Positions 33,422 to 42,492 of a DNA stretch of 64,000 bases are shown piece by piece. The DNA is from Variovorax sp. KK3 (GTDB lineage: Bacteria; Pseudomonadota; Gammaproteobacteria; Burkholderiales; Burkholderiaceae_C): NCBI RefSeq assembly GCF_001984055.1, contig NZ_LYVO01000019.1, forward strand, positions 1 to 64,000, written 5' to 3'. The notes beneath the pieces were generated by a model, which did no database searches, was not told the origin of the DNA, and saw nothing but the letters and a program-made list of their open reading frames with translations. The position numbers were made by a program, and so were the translations under genes. Position 1 is the stretch's first letter. Every line of letters starts with the position of its first letter.

Positions 33422-34393
33422 TCAGTCCGCCTTCGCGCCGGTGGCCTTGATGACCTTGCCCCAGCGCGGAATCTCGGCGCGGATCCAGCCGGCGAACTGC
33501 GCCGGCGTGCCAGCCACCACCTCGAACTCCATGGCTTCGAGCTTCTCCCGCACATCGGGCATGTGCAGGATCTTGACGATCTCCTTGTTGTAGCGGTCGA
33601 TGATGTTCTTGGGCGTACCGGCGGGCGCCAGGAAACCGATCCACGACGTGGCGACGAAATCGGGGTAGCCCGACTCGGCCAACGTGGGCACGTTCGGCGT
33701 GCTCGCGAAGCGCTTCTGGCCCGATGACGCGACGAGCCGCAGCCGCCCTTCCTTGACGAACTGCTGCACGTTGCCCGGCACCAGGAAGGCAGCCTGCACG
33801 TTGCCCGCCACGAGGTCGGTGATGGCCGGCCCGGCGCCGCGGTACGGCACGTGCGTGGCATCGAACTGGGCGGCCGACTTGAACATCTCCATGGTCAGGT
33901 GCGACGCGCTTCCGGCTGCCACCGACGCATACGAGAGCTTGCCCGGATTCGCCTTGGCCCACGCCACGAACTCCTTCACCGACTTGACCGGCAGATCCGG
34001 GTTGACGGTGAGGTATTGCGGCGTGCTTACCGCGAGCGTGATGGGCGCGAGGTCCTTCACCGGGTCGTAGGGCATCTTGTCGAAGAGCGTCGCGTTGATG
34101 GCGATCGGCCCGTTGTAGCCCACCAGCAGCGTGAGCCCGTCGGGCGGCGACTTGGCGACGTAGTCGGCGCCGATGTTGCCGCCTGCGCCGGGGCGGTTTT
34201 CGACGATCACCGGCTGGCCGATCAGGTCTTGCAGCTTGGCGGCGACGATGCGGGCCAGCACGTCGTTGGTGCTGCCGGTGATCGGCACGATGATGCGCAC
34301 CGGTTTGGTCGGCGACCATTCCTGCGCCGGCGCGGTGCCGGCCAGCGCCAGGCCCAGCGCGGCCGCCGCCAGCGCCCTGATGAAGTTTTTCAT
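33422..34393 (-). CDS. Bug/TctC family periplasmic solute-binding protein
   Basis: 323 residues from ATG 34393. Signal peptide MKNFIRALAAAALGLALAGTAPA, then the Bug hallmarks KPVRIIVPITGSTNDVLAR, ENRPGAGGNIGADYVAKSPPDG and VPYRGAGPAITDLVAG. Bug proteins bind carboxylated small molecules through two water-mediated loops and feed TctA/TctB. No tctA or tctB lies beside it; the pair at 12723-14658 is the nearest candidate. Position inside the oxygenase operon points to uptake of an aromatic or cyclic acid. Confidence 0.93.
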   Translation of the reverse strand: MKNFIRALAAAALGLALAGTAPAQEWSPTKPVRIIVPITGSTNDVLARIVAAKLQDLIGQPVIVENRPGAGGNIGADYVAKSPPDGLTLLVGYNGPIAINATLFDKMPYDPVKDLAPITLAVSTPQYLTVNPDLPVKSVKEFVAWAKANPGKLSYASVAAGSASHLTMEMFKSAAQFDATHVPYRGAGPAITDLVAGNVQAAFLVPGNVQQFVKEGRLRLVASSGQKRFASTPNVPTLAESGYPDFVATSWIGFLAPAGTPKNIIDRYNKEIVKILHMPDVREKLEAMEFEVVAGTPAQFAGWIRAEIPRWGKVIKATGAKAD

Positions 34394-34430
34394 GGGGTTG
34401 TGTCCTTGTCGTTCGTTGTGTCGGCGCGCA

Positions 34431-35702
34431 TCAGATCGAATACACGGGCTGCTTGCTGCCATCGGCGAGGTGCTCGCGGGCCCACTCGCTCGGGTTGTCG
34501 CCGCGCGGCAGCAGCACGCCGGCTGCGCGCACGTGCTGCATGGACGCGTCGAGCGCAGGCGGCTCCACGCCCTCGGCCAGCCCCAGCGCCGCCTCGTGCA
34601 GCATGCGGCGCGCCATCACGATGGCCTTGTCGGTGGGCAGCAGGCGCTCGGCCTCGTGGTCCTGGATCGGGCCCATGCTCTCCTGCAGCGACGCGTCCTG
34701 CATGCTGAAGCCGAAGATGCCGCTGTAGGCGCGCTTTTCCTGCTGCGCGCGGCGGTCCATCAGGTAGTCGTTGTCCTTGTTCGCGAGCGGACGGAAGCTG
34801 TCGGGTGCGTACACCACGTGGATGCCCTTGCCCTCTTCCATGTCGCGCCGCTCGTCGGCCGACAGCGGCTTGTCGGGGTGGAAGTTGATGCTCCAGGCCC
34901 AGCAGTGGTGGTCGTCGATCGGCACCCAGACGTGGCCGCCCAGCGCATGCTCGCCGAAGGGCGGGATCAGCGTGAACCACGGAAACAGCCATTGCGTGAC
35001 GCGCCAGTAGTACGAATCGGGCTCGCCGTTGCGCCTTCCGAAGAGCGTGAGGCCGAAGGGGTTCTTCTCGATGTCGAAGATCACGTTGCCGTCGGCCTTG
35101 ATGTAGTCGTTGGCCTTGGTGCCCTGGTGCATCGGGTCGGTGTCGACTTCGTAGCGGTGCACGTACGAGACGTGGCTGGTGTCGATGCCGCCCTCCATGG
35201 CTTGCAGGTAGTTGCTCTCCTGCAGGCGCTTCGACACGAAGACGTGGCTGGCCGGCAGGTTGCACCACTCGACTTCGGGGGGGGCCGGCTGCTTGTCGGC
35301 CGGGCCCATGTAGGCCCAGACCAGGCCTGCGCGCTCGATGCACGGATAGCCCTTGATGTTCATGCGCGCGCACGACTGGGGCGACGAAGGCACGTCGACG
35401 CAGTGGCCCTGGCGGTCGAACTTGAGGCCGTGGTAGGCGCAGCGAATGCCGCCCTCTTCGTTGCGGCCGAAGTACAGCGACACGCCGCGGTGCGAGCAGA
35501 ACTCGCTGATGAGCGCCGCGTGGCCCTCGGTGTCGCGAAAGGCGATCAACTTCTCGCCCAGGATCTGCACGCGCACCTGCGGGCCGTCGGGCTCGGCGAT
35601 TTCGCTGGACTGGAGGATCGGCACCCAGTAGCGCCGCATCAGGTTGCCCATGGGGGTTCCGGGGCCGGTGCGCACCAGCGTTTCGGACATCTCTTTGTTC
35701 AT
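34431..35702 (-). CDS. Rieske ring-hydroxylating dioxygenase alpha subunit (phthalate dioxygenase-like)
   Basis: 423 residues; AAGGAA lies about 9 nt before ATG 35702. Rieske ligands are Cys69-X-His71 and Cys88-X2-His91. The mononuclear iron site is Asp174, His177, His182 (GGIDTSHVSYVH). Length and motif order fit the phthalate 4,5-dioxygenase/aromatic O-demethylase class, which uses a VanB-type reductase such as the one at 31671. It heads the operon and is divergent from the IclR regulator. The substrate is unknown. Confidence 0.92.
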   Translation of the reverse strand: MNKEMSETLVRTGPGTPMGNLMRRYWVPILQSSEIAEPDGPQVRVQILGEKLIAFRDTEGHAALISEFCSHRGVSLYFGRNEEGGIRCAYHGLKFDRQGHCVDVPSSPQSCARMNIKGYPCIERAGLVWAYMGPADKQPAPPEVEWCNLPASHVFVSKRLQESNYLQAMEGGIDTSHVSYVHRYEVDTDPMHQGTKANDYIKADGNVIFDIEKNPFGLTLFGRRNGEPDSYYWRVTQWLFPWFTLIPPFGEHALGGHVWVPIDDHHCWAWSINFHPDKPLSADERRDMEEGKGIHVVYAPDSFRPLANKDNDYLMDRRAQQEKRAYSGIFGFSMQDASLQESMGPIQDHEAERLLPTDKAIVMARRMLHEAALGLAEGVEPPALDASMQHVRAAGVLLPRGDNPSEWAREHLADGSKQPVYSI

Positions 35703-35769
35703 GTCTTGGATTTCCTTCGTGGGTGAATGACGGGGCTCGACGGCTCATGTTGTCCGTCTGATGAGATTA

Positions 35770-35788
35770 GTATCCGTTCTATGGACAC
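35770..35788. promoter_or_regulatory. candidate IclR operator
   Basis: Imperfect palindrome GTATCC-N7-GGACAC (pairing GT.TCC with GGA.AC), in the gap between the Rieske oxygenase (start 35702) and the IclR gene (start 35858). IclR proteins often bind short inverted repeats in divergent promoters. This would allow both autoregulation and control of the oxygenase operon. Confidence 0.5.
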
Positions 35789-35857
35789 ATCATGTCAAGC
35801 CCGGTTGCCGTGCCCGATACCATCGGCGCTGCAATCGACCCGAGGACAAGGAACAAC

Positions 35858-36613
35858 GTGGCGGAGAGCGAAAAGCTGAGTGACAGCGTGCGTGCGGTGG
35901 ACCGCGCGCTGGAGATCCTGTTGGCCTTCACGCCCGGCGACGACGAGCTGTCGGCCGGCGAGTTGCTCAAGCGCGTGCAGTTGAGCCGGCCCACGCTCTA
36001 TCGACTGCTGAACACGCTGGAGCAGAACGGCTTCGTGGTGTCGGTGGGCGAGCCGCAGCGCTTCAGGCTCGGGCCATCGGTGGCGCGGCTGGCCCACGTG
36101 TGGACGGCCACACAGGACATCGGCGCGGTGGCCCAGCCCATGATGCAGCGCCTGCGCGAGCGCACCGGCGAGACGGTGGCGCTGTTCATCCCGCAAGGGC
36201 TGCACCGCGTCTGCGTGGCAGAGTTGCCGAGCAACCAGCCGCTGAGCTTCAAGCGTGGCGTGGGCTATTCGGAGCGCATCGTGGTGGGTGCGAGCGGCCG
36301 GGCGATCCTGGCCCACATCCCCTTCGGCGACCGCACCTTGCAGGACTACGCCGCAGACATGAAGGTCGACCTGCGCGGCTACCCCAAGGAGCTGGAAGCG
36401 ATCCGCCAGCGCGGCTACGCCACCAGCCGCGACGAGCTGCTGCAGGGTGCCGTCGCCATCGCCGCGCCCTATTTCAACGGCAGCGGCGAGGTGGCGGGGT
36501 CGATCGCGGTGTTCGGGCCCAGCGCGCGCATCCACGCGCCCGAGGTCGAGGCCATCGGCAAGCTGCTGGTCGAGGAAGCGAAGGCGCTGTCGAAGGCGCT
36601 CGGCCAGCGCTGA
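35858..36613 (+). CDS. IclR family transcriptional regulator
   Basis: 251 residues from GTG 35858, which has AAGGA five nt upstream; an in-frame ATG at 35792 lacks a ribosome-binding site and would sit on the candidate operator. The helix-turn-helix is at about 12-75 (AVDRALEILLAF, LKRVQLSRPTLYRLLNTLEQNGF). The C-terminal effector domain includes GASGRAILAHIP and GYATSRDELLQGAVAIAAPYF. Such regulators respond to aromatic or carboxylic acids. It is convergent with urtE, whose stop is 11 bp away. Confidence 0.9.
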   Translation: MAESEKLSDSVRAVDRALEILLAFTPGDDELSAGELLKRVQLSRPTLYRLLNTLEQNGFVVSVGEPQRFRLGPSVARLAHVWTATQDIGAVAQPMMQRLRERTGETVALFIPQGLHRVCVAELPSNQPLSFKRGVGYSERIVVGASGRAILAHIPFGDRTLQDYAADMKVDLRGYPKELEAIRQRGYATSRDELLQGAVAIAAPYFNGSGEVAGSIAVFGPSARIHAPEVEAIGKLLVEEAKALSKALGQR

Positions 36614-36623
36614 AGAGCAGGGA

Positions 36624-37316
36624 TCAGATCGCGACCAGCTGCCGCACGCCCTGGGCTTCCATGTCCTTGCCCAGGCCGCGTGCGATGACCTCGCCGCGCT
36701 CCATCACCAGGTAGTCGTCGGCCAGCGCCTCGGCGAAGTCGTAGTACTGCTCGCACAGCACGATCGCCATGTCGCCGCGATCGGCCAGCATGCGGATCAC
36801 GCGGCCGATGTCCTTGATGATGCTGGGCTGGATGCCTTCGGTCGGCTCGTCGAGCACCAGCACCTTGGGGCCGGGCGCCAGGGCCCGCGCGATGGCCAGC
36901 TGCTGCTGCTGGCCGCCGGACAGGTCGCCGCCGCGGCGGTTCTTCATCTGCTTGAGCACCGGGAACAACTCGTACAGCTCGCCGGGAATGGGCGTGCCGG
37001 CCGAGCGGTAGGCCAGGCCCATGCGCAGGTTCTCCTCGACCGTGAGCCGGGCGAAGATCTCGCGGCCCTGCGGCACGAAGCCCAGGCCGGCGCGGGCGCG
37101 CTCGTAGGGGGTCCATTTCTGGATGGGGGCGCCGTCGAATTCGATGCTGCCGCTCTTGATCGGCACCAGGCCCATGAGCGACTTGAGCAGCGTGGTCTTG
37201 CCGACGCCGTTGCGGCCCAGCAGCACGGTGACCTTGCCCGCGTGCGCCTCGAAGCTCACGTCGCGCAGGATGTGCGAGCCGCCGTAGTACTGGTGGATGT
37301 TCTTGACCTTGAGCAT
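36624..37316 (-). CDS. urtE: urea ABC transporter ATP-binding subunit UrtE
   Basis: 230 residues. Walker A GRNGVGKTTLLKSLMG, signature LSGGQQQQLAIARAL, Walker B VLVLDEPTEGIQPSII. The sequence is of the LivF type, and its place as the fifth gene behind urtABCD identifies it as UrtE. It powers urea import across the inner membrane with UrtD. It starts 13 bp after urtD. No urease gene follows; the next gene is the convergent IclR regulator. Confidence 0.95.
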   Translation of the reverse strand: MLKVKNIHQYYGGSHILRDVSFEAHAGKVTVLLGRNGVGKTTLLKSLMGLVPIKSGSIEFDGAPIQKWTPYERARAGLGFVPQGREIFARLTVEENLRMGLAYRSAGTPIPGELYELFPVLKQMKNRRGGDLSGGQQQQLAIARALAPGPKVLVLDEPTEGIQPSIIKDIGRVIRMLADRGDMAIVLCEQYYDFAEALADDYLVMERGEVIARGLGKDMEAQGVRQLVAI

Positions 37317-37329
37317 GTCCTGCCTTTTC

Positions 37330-38208
37330 TCAGCGGCCGAGGTAGACCTCGATCACCCGCTCGTCCGCCTGCACTTCGTCGAGCGTGCCTTGCGCGAGCA
37401 CCGAGCCGTCGCACAGCACGGTCACGATCTCGGAGATGGTGCGCACGAAGCTCATGTCGTGCTCCACCACCATCAGCGAATGCTTGCCCTTGAGGTGGAG
37501 GAAGAGTTCCGCCGTGCGTGCCGTCTCTTCATCGGTCATGCCGGCCACCGGCTCGTCCAGCAGCAGCAGCTTCGGGTCTTGCATGAGCAGCATGCCGATC
37601 TCGAGCCACTGCTTCTGCCCGTGGCTCAGGTTGCCGGCCATGCGCGACACGCTGTCGGCCAGGTGGATGGTGTGCAGCACCTCGGCCAGCTGGTCGGATT
37701 GCGCGGAATCGAGGCTGAACAGCATCGACGACTTCACGCCCTTGTCGGTCTTGAGTGCCAGCTCCAGGTTCTCGAACACGGTCAGGTGCTCGAACACCGT
37801 CGGCTTCTGGAACTTGCGCCCGATGCCCAGTTGCGCGATCTCGGCTTCCTTGTGGCGCAGCAGGTCGATGGTGCTGCCGAAAAACACGGTGCCTTCGTCC
37901 GGCCGCGTCTTGCCGGTGATGATGTCCATCATCGTGGTCTTGCCCGCGCCGTTGGGGCCGATCACGCAACGCAGTTCGCCCGGTGCGATGTCGAGCGACA
38001 GCTTGTTGATCGCCTTGAAGCCGTCGAAGCTCACGCTGACGTCTTCCAGGTAGAGGATGCGGCCGTGCGTGACGTCGACTTCGCCCGGCGAAGCATGGCG
38101 GCCGTAGCCGGCCTCGCGGCCGCCGGATTCGGTGAGCTGGCCGGCCGCCCCCGGATAGGCATGGCGGGCAATGCGCTCGGCGCCGGCTTCCATCAGGTCC
38201 GGTGTCAT
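37330..38208 (-). CDS. urtD: urea ABC transporter ATP-binding subunit UrtD
   Basis: 292 residues from ATG 38208, which overlaps the urtC stop (ATGA). About 55 poorly conserved residues precede the ATPase domain. Walker A is GPNGAGKTTMMDIITGKTRPD and the signature LSHGQKQWLEIGMLL, the variant typical of UrtD, with LLLLDEPVAGMTDEET as Walker B. A second ATG five codons in is possible. It pairs with UrtE to drive urea uptake. Confidence 0.95.
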   Translation of the reverse strand: MTPDLMEAGAERIARHAYPGAAGQLTESGGREAGYGRHASPGEVDVTHGRILYLEDVSVSFDGFKAINKLSLDIAPGELRCVIGPNGAGKTTMMDIITGKTRPDEGTVFFGSTIDLLRHKEAEIAQLGIGRKFQKPTVFEHLTVFENLELALKTDKGVKSSMLFSLDSAQSDQLAEVLHTIHLADSVSRMAGNLSHGQKQWLEIGMLLMQDPKLLLLDEPVAGMTDEETARTAELFLHLKGKHSLMVVEHDMSFVRTISEIVTVLCDGSVLAQGTLDEVQADERVIEVYLGR

Positions 38209-39398
38209 GCCCGTGCTCCCTCTGCCGGCAGCGCGGCGGGCTCGACGCCCTGCTCCACTGCCACCGAGCGCTGCTTCGGCTCCTCGGCAACGACCTTCCT
38301 CTCCCGGCCCACCCACTTCTTGACCAGGCCCACGACGCCGTTCGGCAGAAACAGCGTGACAGCAATGAACAGCGCCCCCAGAAAGTACAGCCAGTACTCC
38401 GGATAGGCCACGGTGAGCCAGCTCTTGGCCCCGTTGACGATGAAGGCGCCGACGATCGGCCCGACCAGCGTGGCCCGCCCGCCCACGGCGGCCCAAATGG
38501 CGATCTCGATCGAGTTGGCTGCGCTCATCTCACCCGGGTTGATGATGCCCACCTGCGGCACGTACAGCGCGCCGGCCACGCCGCACATGACGGCCGAGAT
38601 CACCCAGATCGTCAGCTTGTACGGCAGCGGGTTGTAGCCCGAGAACATCACGCGCGACTCGGCATCGCGGATGGCCTGCAGCACGCGGCCGAACTTGCTG
38701 CCGATCAGCCACTTCGAGAGCAGGAAGAAGCCCAGCAGCGTCAGTCCGGTCAGCGTGAACAGGGTCATGCGCATCTCCTGCGTGGCGATGGGCGTTCCCA
38801 GGATGCGCTTGAAGTCGGTGAAGCCGTTGTTGCCGCCGAAGCCGGTTTCATTGCGGAAGAACAGCAGCATCGCCGCGAAAGTCATGGCCTGCGTGATGAT
38901 CGAGAAGTACACGCCCTTGATGCGGGAGCGGAACGCGAAGAAGCCGAAGACGAAGGCGACGACGCCGGGCACGGCGATGATGAGGACCAGCGTGGCCACG
39001 AAGCTGTCGCTGAAGGTCCAGTGCCAGGGCAGCGTCTTCCAGTCGAGGAACACCATGAAGTCCGGCAGGTCGCTCTTGTAGTTGCCGTCGCGGCCGATCT
39101 GGCGCATGAGGTACATGCCCATCATGTAGCCGCCCAACGCGAAGAAGAGGCCATGGCCCAGCGACAGGATGCCTGTGTAGCCCCAGATCAGGTCCATGGC
39201 CAGCGCGCAGATGGCATAGCACATGATCTTGCCGACCAGCGCGACGGCGTAGTCGCTCATGTGCAGCGCGCTGCCGGCGGGCACCAGCAGGTTGAGCACC
39301 GGCGCCAGTGCGCAGACAGCGATCAGGGCGACGAAAAAGGCCGTCCAGCCCTTGCCGCTCAGAAGCGGCGCCTTGGAAGGAAGTACGACCCCGCTCAT
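38205..39398 (-). CDS. urtC: urea ABC transporter permease UrtC
   Basis: 397 residues and about nine or ten membrane segments, with the LivM-type core (LIWGYTGILSLGHGLFFALGGYMMGMY and RIKGVYFSIITQAM). The basic C-terminal tail of about 40 residues is cytoplasmic. Its start overlaps the stop of urtB and its stop overlaps the start of urtD, both as ATGA, giving strict translational coupling. Confidence 0.95.
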   Translation of the reverse strand: MSGVVLPSKAPLLSGKGWTAFFVALIAVCALAPVLNLLVPAGSALHMSDYAVALVGKIMCYAICALAMDLIWGYTGILSLGHGLFFALGGYMMGMYLMRQIGRDGNYKSDLPDFMVFLDWKTLPWHWTFSDSFVATLVLIIAVPGVVAFVFGFFAFRSRIKGVYFSIITQAMTFAAMLLFFRNETGFGGNNGFTDFKRILGTPIATQEMRMTLFTLTGLTLLGFFLLSKWLIGSKFGRVLQAIRDAESRVMFSGYNPLPYKLTIWVISAVMCGVAGALYVPQVGIINPGEMSAANSIEIAIWAAVGGRATLVGPIVGAFIVNGAKSWLTVAYPEYWLYFLGALFIAVTLFLPNGVVGLVKKWVGRERKVVAEEPKQRSVAVEQGVEPAALPAEGARA

Positions 39399-40984
39399 GC
39401 CTCTGCACTCCGGCCCTTGACTGCGAAGATGCCCTGCGGCCGCTTCTGGATGAAGATGATGATGAAGACCAGCACCGCGATCTTCGCGAGCACCGCGCCG
39501 GCCCAGCCTTCGATGAACTTGTTGAGCACGCCCAGGCCCAGCGCCGCGTAAACCGTGCCTGCGAGTTGGCCGACGCCACCCATCACGACCACCATGAAGG
39601 AGTCGACGATGTAGCTCTGGCCCAGGTCGGGGCCGACGTTGCCGATCTGCGAGAGCGCGCAACCCGCCAGGCCCGCGATGCCGGAACCGAGCGCGAATGC
39701 ATAGGTGTCGATGCGCGCCGTGTTCACGCCCATGCACGAGGCGATCGGCCGGTTCTGCGTGACGCCGCGCACGAAGAGACCCAGGCGCGTGCGGCCGATC
39801 AGCCAGCCCATGGCCAGGAGCACGAGCACCGCGAAGATGATGATGCAGATGCGGTTCCAGGGCAGCTGCACGTTGCTCAGCATGGTGAGGCCGCCGCTCA
39901 TCCAGCCAGGGTTTTCGACACCCACGTTCTGCGCGCCGAAGAGCGAACGCACGAGCTGCTGCAGCATCAGGCTGATGCCCCAGGTGGCCAACAGCGTTTC
40001 GAGCGGCCGGCCGTAGAGGAAGCGGATCACACCACGTTCCAGCACCGCGCCGACCAATGCCGAGGCCATGAACGCGACCGGGATCGCAGCCACCAGGTAC
40101 CAGCCGAAAGCGGCCTCGGGCATGTAGCGCTGGAACACGCCTTGCATGACGTAGGTGGCGTAGGCGCCGATCATCATCAGTTCGCCGTGCGCCATGTTGA
40201 TGACGCCCATCAGGCCGTAGGTGATGGCCAGGCCCAGCGCGGCCAAAAGCAGCACCGAGCCCAGGCTGATGCCGCTGAACACCGCGCCGATGCGCTCGCC
40301 CCAGACCAGCGACGCGTCGATGGATGCGATGGCGGCGCCGATGGCCGACTTCACCTCGGCGTCCTGTTCTTCGCCCAGGCGCTCGTTGAGCAGCAGCTTG
40401 GTGTCGGGGCTCTTGCTTTCGCCGAGCGCCTTGATGGCATCGATGCGTCGCGCCTTGTCGGGGCTGGAGAGCATGCTCGCGGCACGCACGAGCTCGAGCG
40501 TGGCCTTGATGCCTGCATCGGACTCCGCCGCCAGCGCTTTCTCGACCAGCGGAAGGCGCGATTCGTCGGGCGAGCTCAGCAGGCCCTTGGCACCCTCCGC
40601 ACGCACCGCGGCGTCGGGGCTGGCGAGCTTGAGCGCGGCCTGCGCAGCGTCGAGCGCGCTGCGCATCAGGTTGTTGTTGATGACCTCTTCGGCGTCGTCG
40701 GGCAGCTTGAGTTCTGCACCGGTGACGGGGTCATAGCCCTTGTCGTCCTTGACGACGAAGACCTTGTCGGCCGTGTAGCGGACCGCATTGTCGGACATGG
40801 CCTGGATGAAGTCCGCGGTCTTCTGGTCGGCGTTGGTCACCGCGCGGTTCAGCGCGGCGACGCGCGCCTCGGTGTCACCCGAGGCGATGGCTTTCGCCTC
40901 GTCGATGGTGAGGGCCACCGCGTGGCCCGCACACAGCACTGCCGCCGCAGCGAACAATCCCTGAACAATTCGCTGTAGCAGCAT
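39395..40984 (-). CDS. urtB: urea ABC transporter permease UrtB with long N-terminal domain
   Basis: 529 residues. A signal peptide (MLLQRIVQGLFAAAAVLCAGHAVA) is followed by about 200 periplasmic residues made of short helical, HEAT-like repeats (SPDAAVRAEGAKGLLS, ALAAESDAGIKATLELVRAA). The LivH-type permease domain occupies about 245-529 (GLAITYGLMGVINMAHGELMMIGAYATY). The N-terminal extension is usual for UrtB in proteobacteria. It lies 13 bp after urtA. Confidence 0.95.
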   Translation of the reverse strand: MLLQRIVQGLFAAAAVLCAGHAVALTIDEAKAIASGDTEARVAALNRAVTNADQKTADFIQAMSDNAVRYTADKVFVVKDDKGYDPVTGAELKLPDDAEEVINNNLMRSALDAAQAALKLASPDAAVRAEGAKGLLSSPDESRLPLVEKALAAESDAGIKATLELVRAASMLSSPDKARRIDAIKALGESKSPDTKLLLNERLGEEQDAEVKSAIGAAIASIDASLVWGERIGAVFSGISLGSVLLLAALGLAITYGLMGVINMAHGELMMIGAYATYVMQGVFQRYMPEAAFGWYLVAAIPVAFMASALVGAVLERGVIRFLYGRPLETLLATWGISLMLQQLVRSLFGAQNVGVENPGWMSGGLTMLSNVQLPWNRICIIIFAVLVLLAMGWLIGRTRLGLFVRGVTQNRPIASCMGVNTARIDTYAFALGSGIAGLAGCALSQIGNVGPDLGQSYIVDSFMVVVMGGVGQLAGTVYAALGLGVLNKFIEGWAGAVLAKIAVLVFIIIFIQKRPQGIFAVKGRSAEA

Positions 40985-40997
40985 GCGTTCGTCCGCC

Positions 40998-42272
40998 TTA
41001 CATCTTGGACTTGCCGTCCGGCTCGTCCTTCTTCTTGTCGTTGCCCTCGATGTAGGGGCTCCACGGCTTGGCCTTGACCGGTGCCGGCGTCTTCCACACC
41101 ACCTTGAACTGGCCGTCGGCCTGCACTTCGCCGATGAACACGCTCTTGTGCAGGTGATGGTTCTTCTCGTCCATTTTCGAGACGATGCCCGAGGGCGCAG
41201 TGAAGGTCTGGCCGGCCATGGCGGCGATCACCTTGTCGGTGTCGGTGCTCTTGGCCTTCTCGACCGCCTGCTTCCACATGTGCACACCGATGTAGGTGGC
41301 CTCCATCGGATCGTTGGTGAGCGGCTTGTCCTTGTGGCCGGCGATGTTCTTGGCCTTGGCGTAGTCGCTCCACTGCTTGATGAAGGCGGTGTTGGTCGGG
41401 TTCTTGATCGACATGAAGTAGTTCCATGCCGCCAGGTGGCCCACCAGCGGCTTGGTGTCGACGCCGCGCAGTTCTTCTTCGCCCACCGAGAAGGCGACCA
41501 CGGGCACGTCCTTGGCCTTCAGGCCGGCGTTGCCGAGTTCCTTGTAGAAGGGCACGTTGGAGTCGCCGTTGATGGTCGACACCACGGCCGTCTTGCCGCC
41601 CTGCGAGAACTTCTTGACGTCGGCGACGATGGTTTGATAGTCGCTGTGGCCGAAGGGCGTGTACTTCTCGTCGATGTCGCTGTCCTTCACGCCCTTGCTC
41701 TTCAGGTAGGCGCGCAGGATCTTGTTGGTGGTGCGGGGGTACACGTAGTCGGTGCCCAGCAGCACCCAGCGCTTGGCGCCGCCGCCTTCCTTGCTCATCA
41801 GGTAGTCGACCGCCGGAATGGCCTGCTGGTTGGGCGCGGCACCGGTGTAGAACACGTTCTTGCTGAGCTCTTCACCCTCGTACTGCACGGGGTAGAACAG
41901 CAGGCCGTTCATTTCCTCGACCACCGGCAGCACCGACTTGCGCGACACCGAAGTCCAGCAGCCGAAGATGACCGAGACCTTGTCCTGGCCCAGCAGCTGC
42001 TTGGTCTTCTCGGCGAAGAGCGGCCAGTTGGAGGCGGGGTCGACGATCACCGGTTCGAGCTTCTTGCCCATCACGCCGCCCTTGGCGTTGATCTCGTCGA
42101 TGGCCATCAGCACCGTGTCCTTGAGCACGGTCTCGGAGATGGCCATGGTGCCCGACAGCGAGTGCAGCACGCCGACCTTGATGGTGTCGGCCGCGAAGGC
42201 CGGCACGACGGAAAGGCTGGCGAGCGCGACGGCGGCCGTGAGCGCCTTGAGAGTGAAACGGCGTTCTTGCAT
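40998..42272 (-). CDS. urtA: urea ABC transporter substrate-binding protein UrtA
   Basis: 424 residues. Signal peptide MQERRFTLKALTAAVALASLSVVPAFA and a type I periplasmic-binding fold. The segments VGVLHSLSGTMAISETVLKD and FGCWTSVSRKSVLPVVEE and the QYEGEE motif are characteristic of UrtA/FmdD-like urea and short-amide binders. First gene of the operon; the 220-bp gap to the divergent hipB should hold its promoter. I saw no convincing sigma-54 -24/-12 element there. Confidence 0.95.
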   Translation of the reverse strand: MQERRFTLKALTAAVALASLSVVPAFAADTIKVGVLHSLSGTMAISETVLKDTVLMAIDEINAKGGVMGKKLEPVIVDPASNWPLFAEKTKQLLGQDKVSVIFGCWTSVSRKSVLPVVEEMNGLLFYPVQYEGEELSKNVFYTGAAPNQQAIPAVDYLMSKEGGGAKRWVLLGTDYVYPRTTNKILRAYLKSKGVKDSDIDEKYTPFGHSDYQTIVADVKKFSQGGKTAVVSTINGDSNVPFYKELGNAGLKAKDVPVVAFSVGEEELRGVDTKPLVGHLAAWNYFMSIKNPTNTAFIKQWSDYAKAKNIAGHKDKPLTNDPMEATYIGVHMWKQAVEKAKSTDTDKVIAAMAGQTFTAPSGIVSKMDEKNHHLHKSVFIGEVQADGQFKVVWKTPAPVKAKPWSPYIEGNDKKKDEPDGKSKM

Positions 42273-42412
42273 GAGACTCTTCTCCTCTAGGTGTGAATCG
42301 ATGGGAGGAGTCTGCGGTCGAGCGCGCCCTGGAGCTATACGCCGGGTGGCGTACAGGCAGGCGACCAGTGCACGCGCACCGGGTCACCATGACCCATGGA
42401 ATGGGTATTTTT

Positions 42413-42439
42413 CAATTTACCTTCCATGTTGGTAAATTG
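42413..42439. promoter_or_regulatory. candidate HipB operator
   Basis: Perfect inverted repeat CAATTTACC (42413-42421) and GGTAAATTG (42431-42439) with a 9-nt spacer. A further half-like TTTACC follows at about 42443. It lies 54 bp before the hipB start in an AT-rich stretch of the otherwise GC-rich gap. Spacing and placement are as for the autoregulatory operators of hipBA modules. A second small palindrome GGGTCA-CCA-TGACCC is at 42381-42395. Confidence 0.65.
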
Positions 42440-42492
42440 CACTTTACCCGCTTCATCGATAAACTGCCGTTATTCGTCTTGCGGATAAAAAC

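Noticed and set aside
42273..42412. Sigma-54/NtrC promoter for urtA
   Set aside because: Nitrogen control is usual for urt operons, but I could not find a -24/-12 element in the gap on the right strand.
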